Source: JAAFHS01 sp031396505 (GTDB lineage Bacteria; Pseudomonadota; Alphaproteobacteria; Rhodobacterales; Rhodobacteraceae). Taken from it: a DNA stretch of 7,480 nt. The stretch is from assembly GCA_031396505.1 (NCBI GenBank), contig JANNKX010000059.1, positions 1 to 7,480 of the forward strand, given 5' to 3'. Positions within the stretch are counted from its first letter, which is position 1. Every line of letters begins with the position of its first letter. This document shows positions 1-6,422 of this stretch, in pieces. The notes under the pieces were generated by a model. It was not told the DNA's origin and searched no databases. It saw nothing but the letters and a program-made list of their open reading frames with translations. Made by a program: the position numbers and the translations under genes.

Positions 1-41
1 GCCGCGCGGCTGGCGCTCTTCTTGCGAAGCGCCCGGCATGA
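1..41 (+). CDS. 3' end of an unidentified gene (partial)
   Basis: Frame 3 is open from the window edge and ends at TGA 39-41, reading RAAGALLAKRPA. The stop overlaps the next ATG (38-40) as ATGA, the usual sign of translational coupling in tightly packed operons, including phage gene blocks. Only about 12 codons are visible, so no function can be given. The frame of the following gene is also open back to the window edge, so this stop could be a chance one inside a longer upstream extension of that gene. A 6-bp inverted repeat (GGCGCT 12-17 / AGCGCC 28-33) lies in the same stretch. Confidence 0.25.
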   Translation, partial: RAAGALLAKRPA

Positions 42-409
42 CCACCCTTAACCGAACCCAGCTCTTCACCCGCCCTGCCCGCCAGCTCGCCCGCGAGCTC
101 GCCGTCGTCACCGAGAAGGTCGATCGCTTCACCCGCGACGGCAAGCTCACCGGCGCTGAGCGCAAGTCGCTCCTGGGTGAACTCAACGAGGCGATTGACC
201 AGGCCGAGCCGCTGGTGGCGCACCAGTCGACGCCGGTGCTCGAGCTGATGGAGAAAATGAAGGGCCTGATTCACGACGGGAAGCTGACCACGAAGTCGAA
301 GGAGGCCCTCGGCCCCGGCTCGATCAGGATCACGTCGATCCCGGTGCCCTGCAGCTCCATCCGCATCACATCGCTCAGACCCTCCATCGCGAACTTCGTC
401 GCCACATAG
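38..409 (+). CDS. Small helical protein of unknown function, 3' end lost at a fusion junction
   Basis: The frame encodes 123 residues, but only about residues 1-90 look native; from codon 91 onward it is the antisense strand of the neighbouring SDR gene. The native part is charged and probably all-helical. It carries the motif DGKLT twice, at residues 34-38 and 80-84, each preceded by a helix (VTEKVDRFTR; LELMEKMKGLIH). This suggests two tandem helical units, the second cut short. ATG 38 is favoured by the ATGA overlap with the preceding frame, although no good Shine-Dalgarno sequence precedes it and the frame is open upstream. Codon use leans to CTC, GAG and AAG, unlike the rest of the window, which suggests foreign or phage DNA, or DNA joined by assembly error. 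I do not recognise the family; phage origin is a guess from compactness and composition. Confidence 0.45.
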   Translation: MTTLNRTQLFTRPARQLARELAVVTEKVDRFTRDGKLTGAERKSLLGELNEAIDQAEPLVAHQSTPVLELMEKMKGLIHDGKLTTKSKEALGPGSIRITSIPVPCSSIRITSLRPSIANFVAT

Positions 410-846
410 GCCCCACGCCATTTCATTCCCACCAGCCCCAGCACGGAGGAACAATTGACGATCCGCCCATGCCCCTGTTTGCGCATCACCGGAATCACCC
501 GGCGCGCAAGGTCGTGATGGCCAAACAGATTAACCTCGAAAATCTCGCGCAGCGCGCCCCGTGGCAGATCCTCCACCGCACCGGGGCAGGCATAGGCGCC
601 GTTGTTGAACACCGCATCCAATGTGCCGCCCGTGCGTTCCAGCGTGGTTTCGACGGCGGTTGCGATGCTGGCCTCATCGGCATAATCAAGGCGGAAACTT
701 TCCAGCCCTTCACCCTGCAGCCTGTCGCAATCCCCCTGCTGGCGGCAGGTCGCAAACACCCGCCAGCCGCGCGCGTGCAATGTGCATGCCGCATCAAGCC
801 CAATGCCTGATGAACACCCTGTAATCAGAATGGATTTGCCCTGCAT
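271..846 (-). CDS. Short-chain dehydrogenase/reductase, C-terminally truncated
   Basis: This is a classical SDR (Rossmann fold, NAD(P)(H)-dependent oxidoreductase, cytoplasmic). Counting from M1 at 846, it shows the cofactor motif T9-G-C-S-S-G-I-G16, the structural NNGA at 81-84 (where NNAG is usual), N106 in EVNLFG, catalytic S134, Y147 and K151 in YVATK, and IEPGP at 175-179. Homology ends there. The last 12 residues come from the foreign left segment, ending at TGA 271-273. The frame has 191 residues against roughly 250-280 for the family, so the substrate-binding C-terminal region is missing and the product is probably inactive. The start at 846 gives the usual MQGKSILITG opening with a GCAGG about 9 nt upstream; the ATG at 876 adds ten basic residues and has no Shine-Dalgarno sequence. 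The substrate cannot be told. The gene sits 84 nt after the SH3 gene in the same direction and may be co-transcribed with it. Confidence 0.75.
   Translation of the reverse strand: MQGKSILITGCSSGIGLDAACTLHARGWRVFATCRQQGDCDRLQGEGLESFRLDYADEASIATAVETTLERTGGTLDAVFNNGAYACPGAVEDLPRGALREIFEVNLFGHHDLARRVIPVMRKQGHGRIVNCSSVLGLVGMKWRGAYVATKFAMEGLSDVMRMELQGTGIDVILIEPGPRASFDFVVSFPS
305..313. other. Junction between two unrelated DNA segments
   Basis: To the left lies a rightward small gene and to the right a leftward SDR gene; both lose their C-terminal coding sequence here. SDR homology stops right after IEPGP, whose last codon is at 310-312, and the following translated residues (RASFDFVVSFPS) do not resemble an SDR. 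Codon preference also changes at this point. The junction itself is a short C/G run, so the exact base cannot be fixed. No insertion-sequence end, target duplication or tRNA gene is visible. It could be an integration or deletion end, or an assembly chimera. Confidence 0.6.
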
Positions 847-930
847 CGTTTTTTGCCTGCCCGCTTTTTTTCCCATCGTTACGGGCTTTGCGCGGGCAAC
901 GCAAATGACAGCTTTGCAAACGCTATAAAC

Positions 931-1491
931 TCAGGGTGTAGATGACAGAAATTCCATCGACATATACCCTTCGATCCCGTCACCCTCGATGCGGATGCGC
1001 GCCCAGCCGGTGCCGTCGGTGGAAACGATGGTGACCGCCTCGCCCCGGCCAAGCCGGGTCAGCACGGGATTGTCAGTGCCCGGTCCTTCGCGCACGTTGA
1101 CGGATTGGGCATCGACATAGCCCACATTGCCCGACGCGGCTGTCGCACTTTGGTCGGGTGCCGTCTGATCGTCCGTCGTCTGATTGCCCGCCGTCTGATC
1201 GCCATAGTTGGCCAGCGAAAACACGGTATCGGCAATCTCGGCTGCCGTTTCGGGCGTGGTGACCTGTGCCACCGTGACGGGTGTATCCACCGGCGCGATA
1301 TCGGCCGAGGGTGCGGCAGGGGCTGCAGCCACCAACACAGGCACGGGCGCGGGTTCCGTTTCAAGTTCGGGCACCACCTCGGCCGAAACGGTCGCGTTGG
1401 CCAGACCGGGCCGCAGTTGCCCATGGTCTTCGCCCGCGATCAGAAAAACGGCAAACATCGCTGCGCATAGTAATGCGGTCAGCTTGAACAT
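931..1491 (-). CDS. Exported SH3b-domain protein
   Basis: The product has 186 residues. The first 20 (MFKLTALLCAAMFAVFLIAG) form an uncleaved anchor or signal peptide, placing the rest in the periplasm. Residues 32-120 are a low-complexity Ala/Pro/Val/Thr linker ending in a pentapeptide repeat (GDQTA GNQTT DDQTA PDQSA, residues 98-117). Residues about 124-184 are a bacterial SH3 domain (SH3_3 type), with the signatures SVNVREGPGTDNPVLTRLGRG and GWARIRI, and GYMSMEFL at the end. Such domains usually bind peptidoglycan or cell-wall peptides; no catalytic domain is attached, so a tethering or sensing role is inferred. The ATG at 1491 was chosen over the one at 1530 because it puts the hydrophobic segment at the N terminus and follows a G-rich stretch (GGGGG, about 6 nt upstream). 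The gene is divergent from parC. Confidence 0.8.
   Translation of the reverse strand: MFKLTALLCAAMFAVFLIAGEDHGQLRPGLANATVSAEVVPELETEPAPVPVLVAAAPAAPSADIAPVDTPVTVAQVTTPETAAEIADTVFSLANYGDQTAGNQTTDDQTAPDQSATAASGNVGYVDAQSVNVREGPGTDNPVLTRLGRGEAVTIVSTDGTGWARIRIEGDGIEGYMSMEFLSSTP
1148..1207 (-). repeat. 15-bp tandem repeat within the SH3 gene (about 4 copies)
   Basis: The octamer GTCTGATC or GTCTGATT starts at 1163, 1178 and 1193, an exact 15-bp period, with a degenerate fourth copy at 1148. Because 15 is a multiple of three, it gives the in-frame pentapeptide repeat [GDP]-[DN]-Q-[TS]-[AT] in the linker before the SH3 domain. Copy number could vary without breaking the frame. Confidence 0.75.
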
Positions 1492-1537
1492 GGCAACCCC
1501 CAACCCGTCGAATACGCTGTGCTGTAACACGAAAAAT

Positions 1538-1548
1538 TGCGAATCGCA
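1538..1548. promoter_or_regulatory. GANTC-centred palindrome TGCGAATCGCA
   Basis: This is a perfect 5+1+5 palindrome with GAATC, a CcrM-type (GANTC) methylation site, at its core. The identical 11-mer recurs at 6511-6521 upstream of the lipoprotein gene. CcrM methylation and GcrA-dependent promoters are established in Alphaproteobacteria; that they act here is inferred. Confidence 0.4.
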
Positions 1549-1558
1549 GGTGAAAAAA

Positions 1559-1580
1559 CACGCAATTTCAACATTGCGTG
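1559..1580. promoter_or_regulatory. 8-bp inverted repeat, operator-like (CACGCAAT-N6-ATTGCGTG)
   Basis: CACGCAAT (1559-1566) and ATTGCGTG (1573-1580) are perfect reverse complements separated by TTCAAC. A further ATTGCG at 1536-1541 can pair with the left arm instead. It lies 56 nt before the parC ATG and 68 nt before the SH3 ATG, a suitable place for an operator acting on either gene or for an mRNA leader hairpin. No T-run follows, so it is not a typical terminator. Confidence 0.5.
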
Positions 1581-1636
1581 ACCCGGTGCGCCAAATCCGG
1601 CTGGACCCGGAGGCCGCGCCGATTTACACCACATCC

Positions 1637-3940
1637 ATGGCCAAAACACCCGATATCCCCAAGATAGAGCCGATCATCGCAGCAGAACCGCTCGCCCGCG
1701 CGATTGGTGAGCGGTATCTGACCTATGCCTTGTCCACCATCATGCACCGCGCCCTGCCCGACGCGCGTGATGGTCTGAAACCGGTTCATCGGCGAATCCT
1801 TTTTGCCATGCGAGAGTTAAGGCTGACAGCGACCGGCGGGTTCCGCAAATCGGCAAAGATTTCCGGCGATGTGATGGGAAACTATCATCCGCATGGCGAT
1901 ATGGCGATTTACGACGCGATGGCGCGGCTCGCGCAGGATTTCAACGTGCGCTACCCGCTGGTGGACGGGCAGGGCAACTTTGGCAACATCGACGGCGATA
2001 ATCCGGCGGCATCGCGGTATACCGAGGCCCGCCTGACCGCAATTGCCGAAACCCTGATGGAAGGGTTGACTGAAAACGCGGTCGATTTCCGCCCCAACTA
2101 TGATGGCACGCTGGAAGAGCCTGTCGTCATGCCTGCGGCCTATCCGAACCTGCTGGCCAATGGCTCCAGTGGCATCGCGGTCGGAATGGCGACCAACATC
2201 CCGCCCCATAACCTCGATGAACTCATCGACGGCTGCATCGCAATGATCCGCGATCCTGATATTGCCGATGATGCGCTGACAGATCTGATCCCCGGCCCCG
2301 ATTTCCCCACCGGCGGCGTGCTGGTGGAACCGCCCGCCACCATCCGCGAGGCCTATCGCACGGGGCGCGGGTCGTTTCGGCTGCGTGCGAAATGGCAGGT
2401 GGAGGATCTGGGCCGTGGCACATGGCAGATCGTCATCACCGAAATTCCCTATCAGGTGCCGAAATCCCGCCTGATCGAGAAATTGGCCGAACTGATCCAG
2501 TTGAAGAAAGTGCCGCTACTGGCCGATGTGCGCGACGAATCCGCTGATGACGTGCGCATCGTGCTGGAGCCGCGCGCGCGCAATGTCGAACCCGACATGC
2601 TGATGGGGATGCTTTTCCGCAACTCCGATCTGGAAACCCGCTTTTCGCTGAACATGAACGTGCTGATCGACGGGCGCGTGCCAAGGGTATGCTCCTTGAA
2701 GGAAGTCTTGCGTGCCTTCCTCGATCACAAACGCGATGTGATGCTGCGCCGCACCCAGCACCGCGTTGAAAAGATCGACCACCGGCTGGAAATTCTGGAA
2801 GGGTTCATCCTGACCTTCCTCAACCTTGACCGGGTGATCGACATCATCCGCTATGACGATGACCCCAAACCTGCCTTGATGCGGGAACGCTGGGGCATCG
2901 CCCATGTCCGTGCCACATCGGAAAAGGACTACCGCAGCCCGCCCCCCGGCGATGGCGAATTGTCCGAGGTCCAGACCGAAGCCATCCTGAACATGCGCCT
3001 GCGTTCCTTGCGCCGTCTGGAAGAGATGGAGCTGATCGCCGAGCGCGACGCCCTGATGAAGGAGCGCGCCAGCCTCGATGACCTGCTGAATGACCCGCGC
3101 CTGCAATGGAAACAGATCGCCCGCGATCTGGAGGGCATCCGCAAACAATTCGGCAAAGGCACCGCCGCGGGCAAACGCCGCACCCTGCTGGCCGAGGCGG
3201 GCGAGGCGATGGAGGTGCCGTTCGAGGCGATGATCGACCGTGAACCGATCACGGTCATCTGTTCGCGCATGGGCTGGATCCGCGCGATGAAAGGTCATGC
3301 CGACCTGACCCTTGAACAGAAGTTCAAGGATGGCGACGGGCCGCGCTTTGCCTTTCACGCCGAAACCACCGACAAGATCCTTCTGATTGCGGCCAATGGC
3401 CGCTTTTACACCCTGCTGGGGGCCAGCCTGCCCGGCGGGCGCGGCATGGGCGAACCCGTCCGCCTGATGGTCGATCTGCCGAATGAGGCCGACATCGTCG
3501 ATCTGATGATCTTCCGCGCGGGCGAGAAATTGCTGCTGGCATCCACCGCAGGCGACGGTTTTGTTGTGCCGTCAGACGAGGTGCTGGCCCAGACCCGTGC
3601 CGGCAAGGCCGTGCTGACCGTGCGCGACGACGTGCGCCTTGCGATCTGCAGGCGCGTGGCGGGCGATCATGTCGCCGTCGTGGGCGACAACCGCAAGATG
3701 TTGGTTTTTCCCTTGGCCGACCTGCCCGAAATGGCAAAAGGCAAGGGTGTCCGGTTGCAAAAGTATAAGGATGGTGGTTTGATCGATGCCACGACATTGA
3801 CACTTTCAAAGGGTTTATCGTGGCTGGACCCTGCCGGGCGCACCCGCACCGAACCCGATCTTGCCGAATGGCTCGGCGCGCGCGCCTCTGCCGGACGCAT
3901 GGCACCACGCGGATTTCCAAGGGATAGCAAATTTACCTGA
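1637..3940 (+). CDS. parC: DNA topoisomerase IV subunit A (ParC)
   Basis: This is the DNA breakage-reunion subunit of the type IIA topoisomerase that decatenates daughter chromosomes, working as ParC2ParE2 in the cytoplasm. The product has 767 residues, a usual length for alphaproteobacterial ParC. The N-terminal domain (1 to about 500) has RALPDARDGLKPVHRRILFAM (38-58), GNYHPHGD (81-88) and the catalytic Tyr128 with Arg127 in SRYTEARL. The C-terminal beta-pinwheel (about 515-740) lacks a canonical GyrA box, which favours ParC over GyrA. At the quinolone-resistance positions it has Met89 (E. coli Ser80) and Asp93 (Glu84). ATG 1637 gives the expected N terminus, but there is no close Shine-Dalgarno sequence; GGAGG at 1609-1613 is 23 nt away. 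The open frame continues upstream only as antisense of the SH3 gene. No parE is in the window. It is probably first in a run with the two genes that follow. Confidence 0.96.
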   Translation: MAKTPDIPKIEPIIAAEPLARAIGERYLTYALSTIMHRALPDARDGLKPVHRRILFAMRELRLTATGGFRKSAKISGDVMGNYHPHGDMAIYDAMARLAQDFNVRYPLVDGQGNFGNIDGDNPAASRYTEARLTAIAETLMEGLTENAVDFRPNYDGTLEEPVVMPAAYPNLLANGSSGIAVGMATNIPPHNLDELIDGCIAMIRDPDIADDALTDLIPGPDFPTGGVLVEPPATIREAYRTGRGSFRLRAKWQVEDLGRGTWQIVITEIPYQVPKSRLIEKLAELIQLKKVPLLADVRDESADDVRIVLEPRARNVEPDMLMGMLFRNSDLETRFSLNMNVLIDGRVPRVCSLKEVLRAFLDHKRDVMLRRTQHRVEKIDHRLEILEGFILTFLNLDRVIDIIRYDDDPKPALMRERWGIAHVRATSEKDYRSPPPGDGELSEVQTEAILNMRLRSLRRLEEMELIAERDALMKERASLDDLLNDPRLQWKQIARDLEGIRKQFGKGTAAGKRRTLLAEAGEAMEVPFEAMIDREPITVICSRMGWIRAMKGHADLTLEQKFKDGDGPRFAFHAETTDKILLIAANGRFYTLLGASLPGGRGMGEPVRLMVDLPNEADIVDLMIFRAGEKLLLASTAGDGFVVPSDEVLAQTRAGKAVLTVRDDVRLAICRRVAGDHVAVVGDNRKMLVFPLADLPEMAKGKGVRLQKYKDGGLIDATTLTLSKGLSWLDPAGRTRTEPDLAEWLGARASAGRMAPRGFPRDSKFT

Positions 3941-3948
3941 AAGTATCG

Positions 3949-3954
3949 AAAGGA
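3949..3954 (+). promoter_or_regulatory. Ribosome binding site deciding the DUF898 start
   Basis: AAAGGA lies 9 nt before ATG 3964 but only 3 nt before the in-frame TTG 3958, so the ATG is the likely start. Confidence 0.6.
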
Positions 3955-3963
3955 CGATTGAAC

Positions 3964-5151
3964 ATGAACAGTCAGACCACCAGCACCTCTGTCGGACAGG
4001 CGCTTTATGGCACGGGCACCAGCAAAATCCTGTCGCTGGCCATGGTCACCGGATTTCTCAGCCTGATCACGCTTGGCATCTACCGCTTCTGGGGCAAGAC
4101 CCGCATCCGCAAATATTTCTGGGGCAACACCCGCATCGCGGGCGACAGTTTCGAATATACCGGCACCGGGATGGAGAAATTTCTTGGCTTTCTCGTCGCC
4201 GTCGTCGTCCTTGCCGTCTACCTTGCCGCCGTCCAGTTGATCCTGTTCCAGTTCGGCCTGGCCTTCGTGTTCCAGCCCCGCACCCAAGCCGAAGTGATCA
4301 TGCAACTCGCCGTGATCTATCTGTCCTTCTTCGCCGTCCTGCCCCTGCTGCTGTTCGCCCAATACCGGTCGCGCCGCTATAAACTCGCCCGCACCCGGTT
4401 TCGCGGCATCCGCTTTGGCATGCTGGGGGCTGCCGGTGGCTATGTCTGGCGCGCCATTCTGTATCTTGTACTGACCATCCTGTCGCTTGGCCTGCTGTGG
4501 CCGCTGATGACCTTCCGGTTGGAAAAATACATGACCGACCGGTCATGGTACGGCGATACCAAATTCACCCAAGGCGGCCGTTGGACCGGGCTTTACGGTG
4601 CCATGAAGCACCTGATCATCGGCGTGGTTATTCTGGCCGTGGGTGTTGGGCTCGGTGTGGTCATGCAATCGCCCGCATGGGCGATCATCGGTGGCACGCT
4701 GGGCTATATCTGGATCATCGTCGGCTTTGTAAGTTACCGCGTGCAATCCTTTGCCTATCTCACCAACCACAAGACCCTTGGCACCGACATCCGCTTTCAG
4801 ACCGCGCCCAGCACCTCGACCGTGATCGGCAAGGTCATCCTTGGCGGCATTCTGGTGTCTGTGATCACTGCCGTTGTCGGCGGCATTGGCGCGGGCATCG
4901 TCTATGCCGTGATCGTTGGCGTTGCCCCACAACTTGGCGCGGTCATCGGCATCTTGCTTTATCTTGGCCTGCTGATCTTCGCCGCCGCCCTGTCGTTGCA
5001 CTTCATCACCGAGCCGATTATCGCCCATGTCATCACGGAAACCCGCGTGCTGAACATGGATGCCATGGCCGCCATCCGCCAGCGCGTCACCGACAAGGGC
5101 GCCGATGCCGAAGGCTTTGCCGATGCGCTCGATTTCGGCGGGGCCATCTGA
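3964..5151 (+). CDS. DUF898 (YjgN-family) polytopic inner-membrane protein
   Basis: The product has 395 residues and several hydrophobic segments, roughly at 23-40, 74-103, 110-132, 158-182, 216-232, 238-256, 286-316 and 322-348. The family signature is YRFWGKTRIRKYFWGNTR, followed by G60, F63 and EYTGTG. A related motif, Arg-x3-aromatic with a Gly 8-10 residues later and then Phe, appears four times: R47/Y51/G60/F63, R135/Y139/G148/F151, R185/Y189/G197/F201 and R259/F263/G273/F278. Each follows a membrane segment, suggesting an internally repeated fold. The molecular function of DUF898 is unknown; a membrane transport or scaffold role would be guesswork. The gene starts 23 nt after parC, and its stop is 1 nt before the M48 start, so coupling to the peptidase is likely. 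An 8-residue acidic/amphipathic stretch near the C terminus (DAEGFADA) is predicted outside the membrane. Confidence 0.85.
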   Translation: MNSQTTSTSVGQALYGTGTSKILSLAMVTGFLSLITLGIYRFWGKTRIRKYFWGNTRIAGDSFEYTGTGMEKFLGFLVAVVVLAVYLAAVQLILFQFGLAFVFQPRTQAEVIMQLAVIYLSFFAVLPLLLFAQYRSRRYKLARTRFRGIRFGMLGAAGGYVWRAILYLVLTILSLGLLWPLMTFRLEKYMTDRSWYGDTKFTQGGRWTGLYGAMKHLIIGVVILAVGVGLGVVMQSPAWAIIGGTLGYIWIIVGFVSYRVQSFAYLTNHKTLGTDIRFQTAPSTSTVIGKVILGGILVSVITAVVGGIGAGIVYAVIVGVAPQLGAVIGILLYLGLLIFAAALSLHFITEPIIAHVITETRVLNMDAMAAIRQRVTDKGADAEGFADALDFGGAI

Positions 5152-5152
5152 T

Positions 5153-6280
5153 ATGCAATCACGCCCCGCAGCGCCCGAACCCGCCATCTATTTTGACGGT
5201 GAAACGGCGCTGCGGCGGCAGGTGCAGGTTATGCTGCATTCCGAACATCTTGGCATCACCCCCGTCGATCCGCCCGGCAAACCGTTTCACTGGCCGCTGA
5301 CGCGCATCCGCGCGCTGGCCGCAGGGCACGACAGACACGCCGATCTGACACTGACATTCCATGCCGATACCGATGACGAATCCCCGCGCGATCCCGCCCG
5401 CCTGACCATCGCCTCCGGCCCGATCACCGACTGGCTGCGCAATCAGCCAAGTCTGACCCGCCGCGATGTGCGGCGCGGCACTTGGGGCAAGGTCGCCCTG
5501 TATCTGGGCGGGGCGGCCACCGCCATTGCCGTGCTGGTCTTCGTCCTGCTGCCCCGCATTGCCGATGAAATGGCCCGCCGTATGCCCATCGAACGCGAGA
5601 TTGCCTTTGGCCAACTGGTCATCGCACAGATGGAACGCGTGCTGGGCGATGGTGCGGTCCTGCCCACCTGCAACGATCCCGCCGGTCTTGCGGCCCTTGA
5701 CGTGATGCGCAGCCGTCTGACCACGGGGCAGGGCCTGCGCTATGACCTGACGCTGCGCGTGCTGGACGCGGATATGGTCAACGCCTTTGCCGCCCCCGGC
5801 GGGCAGGTCGTCATCCTGCGCGGCCTGCTGGATGAGGCCACATCAGCAGCCGAAGTGGCTGGCGTTCTGGCGCATGAAATCGGCCATGTCGAAGCCCGCG
5901 ATCCGACGCGTCTGGCCTTTCGCGCTGTCGGATCAGCGGGGCTCTTGTCGCTGGTCTTGGGCGATGCCACAGGGGGCACGCTGATTGCCCTTGTCGGTGA
6001 TCAGATGCTCAGTGCCGCCTATACCCGCGATGCCGAATCCGCCGCCGATGCCTTTGCCCACCGCTTGCTGACCACGACCGGTATCGGCACCGAAGGTCTG
6101 GCCACGTTCTTTGACCGGATTGACGGCAAGGGTCTTGACCTGCCTGAATACCTGTCCACCCACCCCACCACCACAGGCCGCGCCAATGCAGCCCGTGCTG
6201 TGGATCAGGGCGAGGTGACTCCGGTGATGACAGACCGTGAATGGCAGGCGCTGAAGGCGATTTGCGGCGAGGGCGGATGA
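5153..6280 (+). CDS. Membrane-anchored M48-family zinc metallopeptidase
   Basis: The product has 375 residues. Residues 1-110 form a small soluble domain (IYFDGETALRRQV, then FHWPLTRIRAL, then RLTIASG) of the kind found at the N terminus of some M48 proteins; its role is unknown. A basic stretch (TRRDVRRGTWGK, 102-113) precedes one membrane helix (about 114-134), so by the positive-inside rule the first domain is cytoplasmic and the peptidase periplasmic. The catalytic domain has HEIGH (H241, E242, H245), the third zinc ligand E295 in DAESAAD, and STHP (335-338), all as expected for an active M48 gluzincin of the Oma1/BepA type. Two cysteines only, C173 and C371, are both on the predicted periplasmic side. 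ATG 5153 follows the DUF898 stop by 1 nt (TGATATG), suggesting translational re-initiation. A role in envelope protein quality control is inferred from family and position; the substrate is unknown. Confidence 0.92.
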   Translation: MQSRPAAPEPAIYFDGETALRRQVQVMLHSEHLGITPVDPPGKPFHWPLTRIRALAAGHDRHADLTLTFHADTDDESPRDPARLTIASGPITDWLRNQPSLTRRDVRRGTWGKVALYLGGAATAIAVLVFVLLPRIADEMARRMPIEREIAFGQLVIAQMERVLGDGAVLPTCNDPAGLAALDVMRSRLTTGQGLRYDLTLRVLDADMVNAFAAPGGQVVILRGLLDEATSAAEVAGVLAHEIGHVEARDPTRLAFRAVGSAGLLSLVLGDATGGTLIALVGDQMLSAAYTRDAESAADAFAHRLLTTTGIGTEGLATFFDRIDGKGLDLPEYLSTHPTTTGRANAARAVDQGEVTPVMTDREWQALKAICGEGG

Positions 6281-6283
6281 CAT

Positions 6284-6317
6284 TTGCCTTTGCCGCGCCG
6301 CCAGTCGGCAAGGGCAA
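6284..6317 (+). terminator. Hairpin terminator after the M48 gene
   Basis: TTGCCTTTGCCG (6284-6295) pairs with CGGCAAGGGCAA (6306-6317) over 12 bp with one G-U pair and a 10-nt loop. It starts 3 nt after the stop codon. No tight U-run follows, only scattered T residues (ATTTGTTTGCATTT, 6328-6341), so it may terminate imperfectly or protect the 3' end of the mRNA. Confidence 0.6.
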
Positions 6318-6422
6318 TCGGCCTATGATTTGTTTGCATTTACACGCTTCACGCAATGTTACAAAAGTCTTAATGCGATGCGGAAAAAATTATTTAACAT
6401 ATTAATAAATAAGAAAAATACT

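Larger units (their letters stand above)
1492..1636. promoter_or_regulatory. Divergent promoter region between the SH3 gene and parC
   Basis: This 145-bp non-coding stretch must hold the promoters of both divergent genes. It contains two symmetrical elements, listed separately, and an A-rich core (1531-1560). On the minus strand TTGAAA and TGCGAT lie 17 nt apart, a weak sigma-70-like match for the SH3 gene. No convincing -35/-10 pair was found for parC. Confidence 0.5.

Noticed and set aside
847..876. ATG 876 as the SDR start
   Set aside because: It adds MGKKAGRQKT before the usual SDR opening and has no Shine-Dalgarno sequence.
901..917. GCAAA/TTTGC hairpin as a terminator for the SH3 gene
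   Set aside because: Only 5 bp, AT-rich and without a T-run on the minus strand.
1208..1636. 143-codon in-frame upstream extension of parC
   Set aside because: It is antisense to the SH3 gene, is Ala/Ser/Thr-rich without domain features, and the ParC family N terminus begins at 1637.
2516..3358. 280-codon open frame on the minus strand inside parC
   Set aside because: His/Gln-rich shadow typical of GC-rich coding sequence read backwards; the plus-strand ParC is unmistakable.
3958..3960. TTG start for DUF898
   Set aside because: Only 3 nt from the AAAGGA site; ATG 3964 has proper 9-nt spacing.
3667..4362. 231-codon minus-strand frame across the parC-DUF898 boundary
   Set aside because: Low-complexity Asp/Gly/Gln shadow overlapping two well-supported genes.
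4497..5300. 267-codon plus-strand frame overlapping DUF898 and M48
   Set aside because: Arg/His/Cys/Trp-rich out-of-frame translation with no domain signature.
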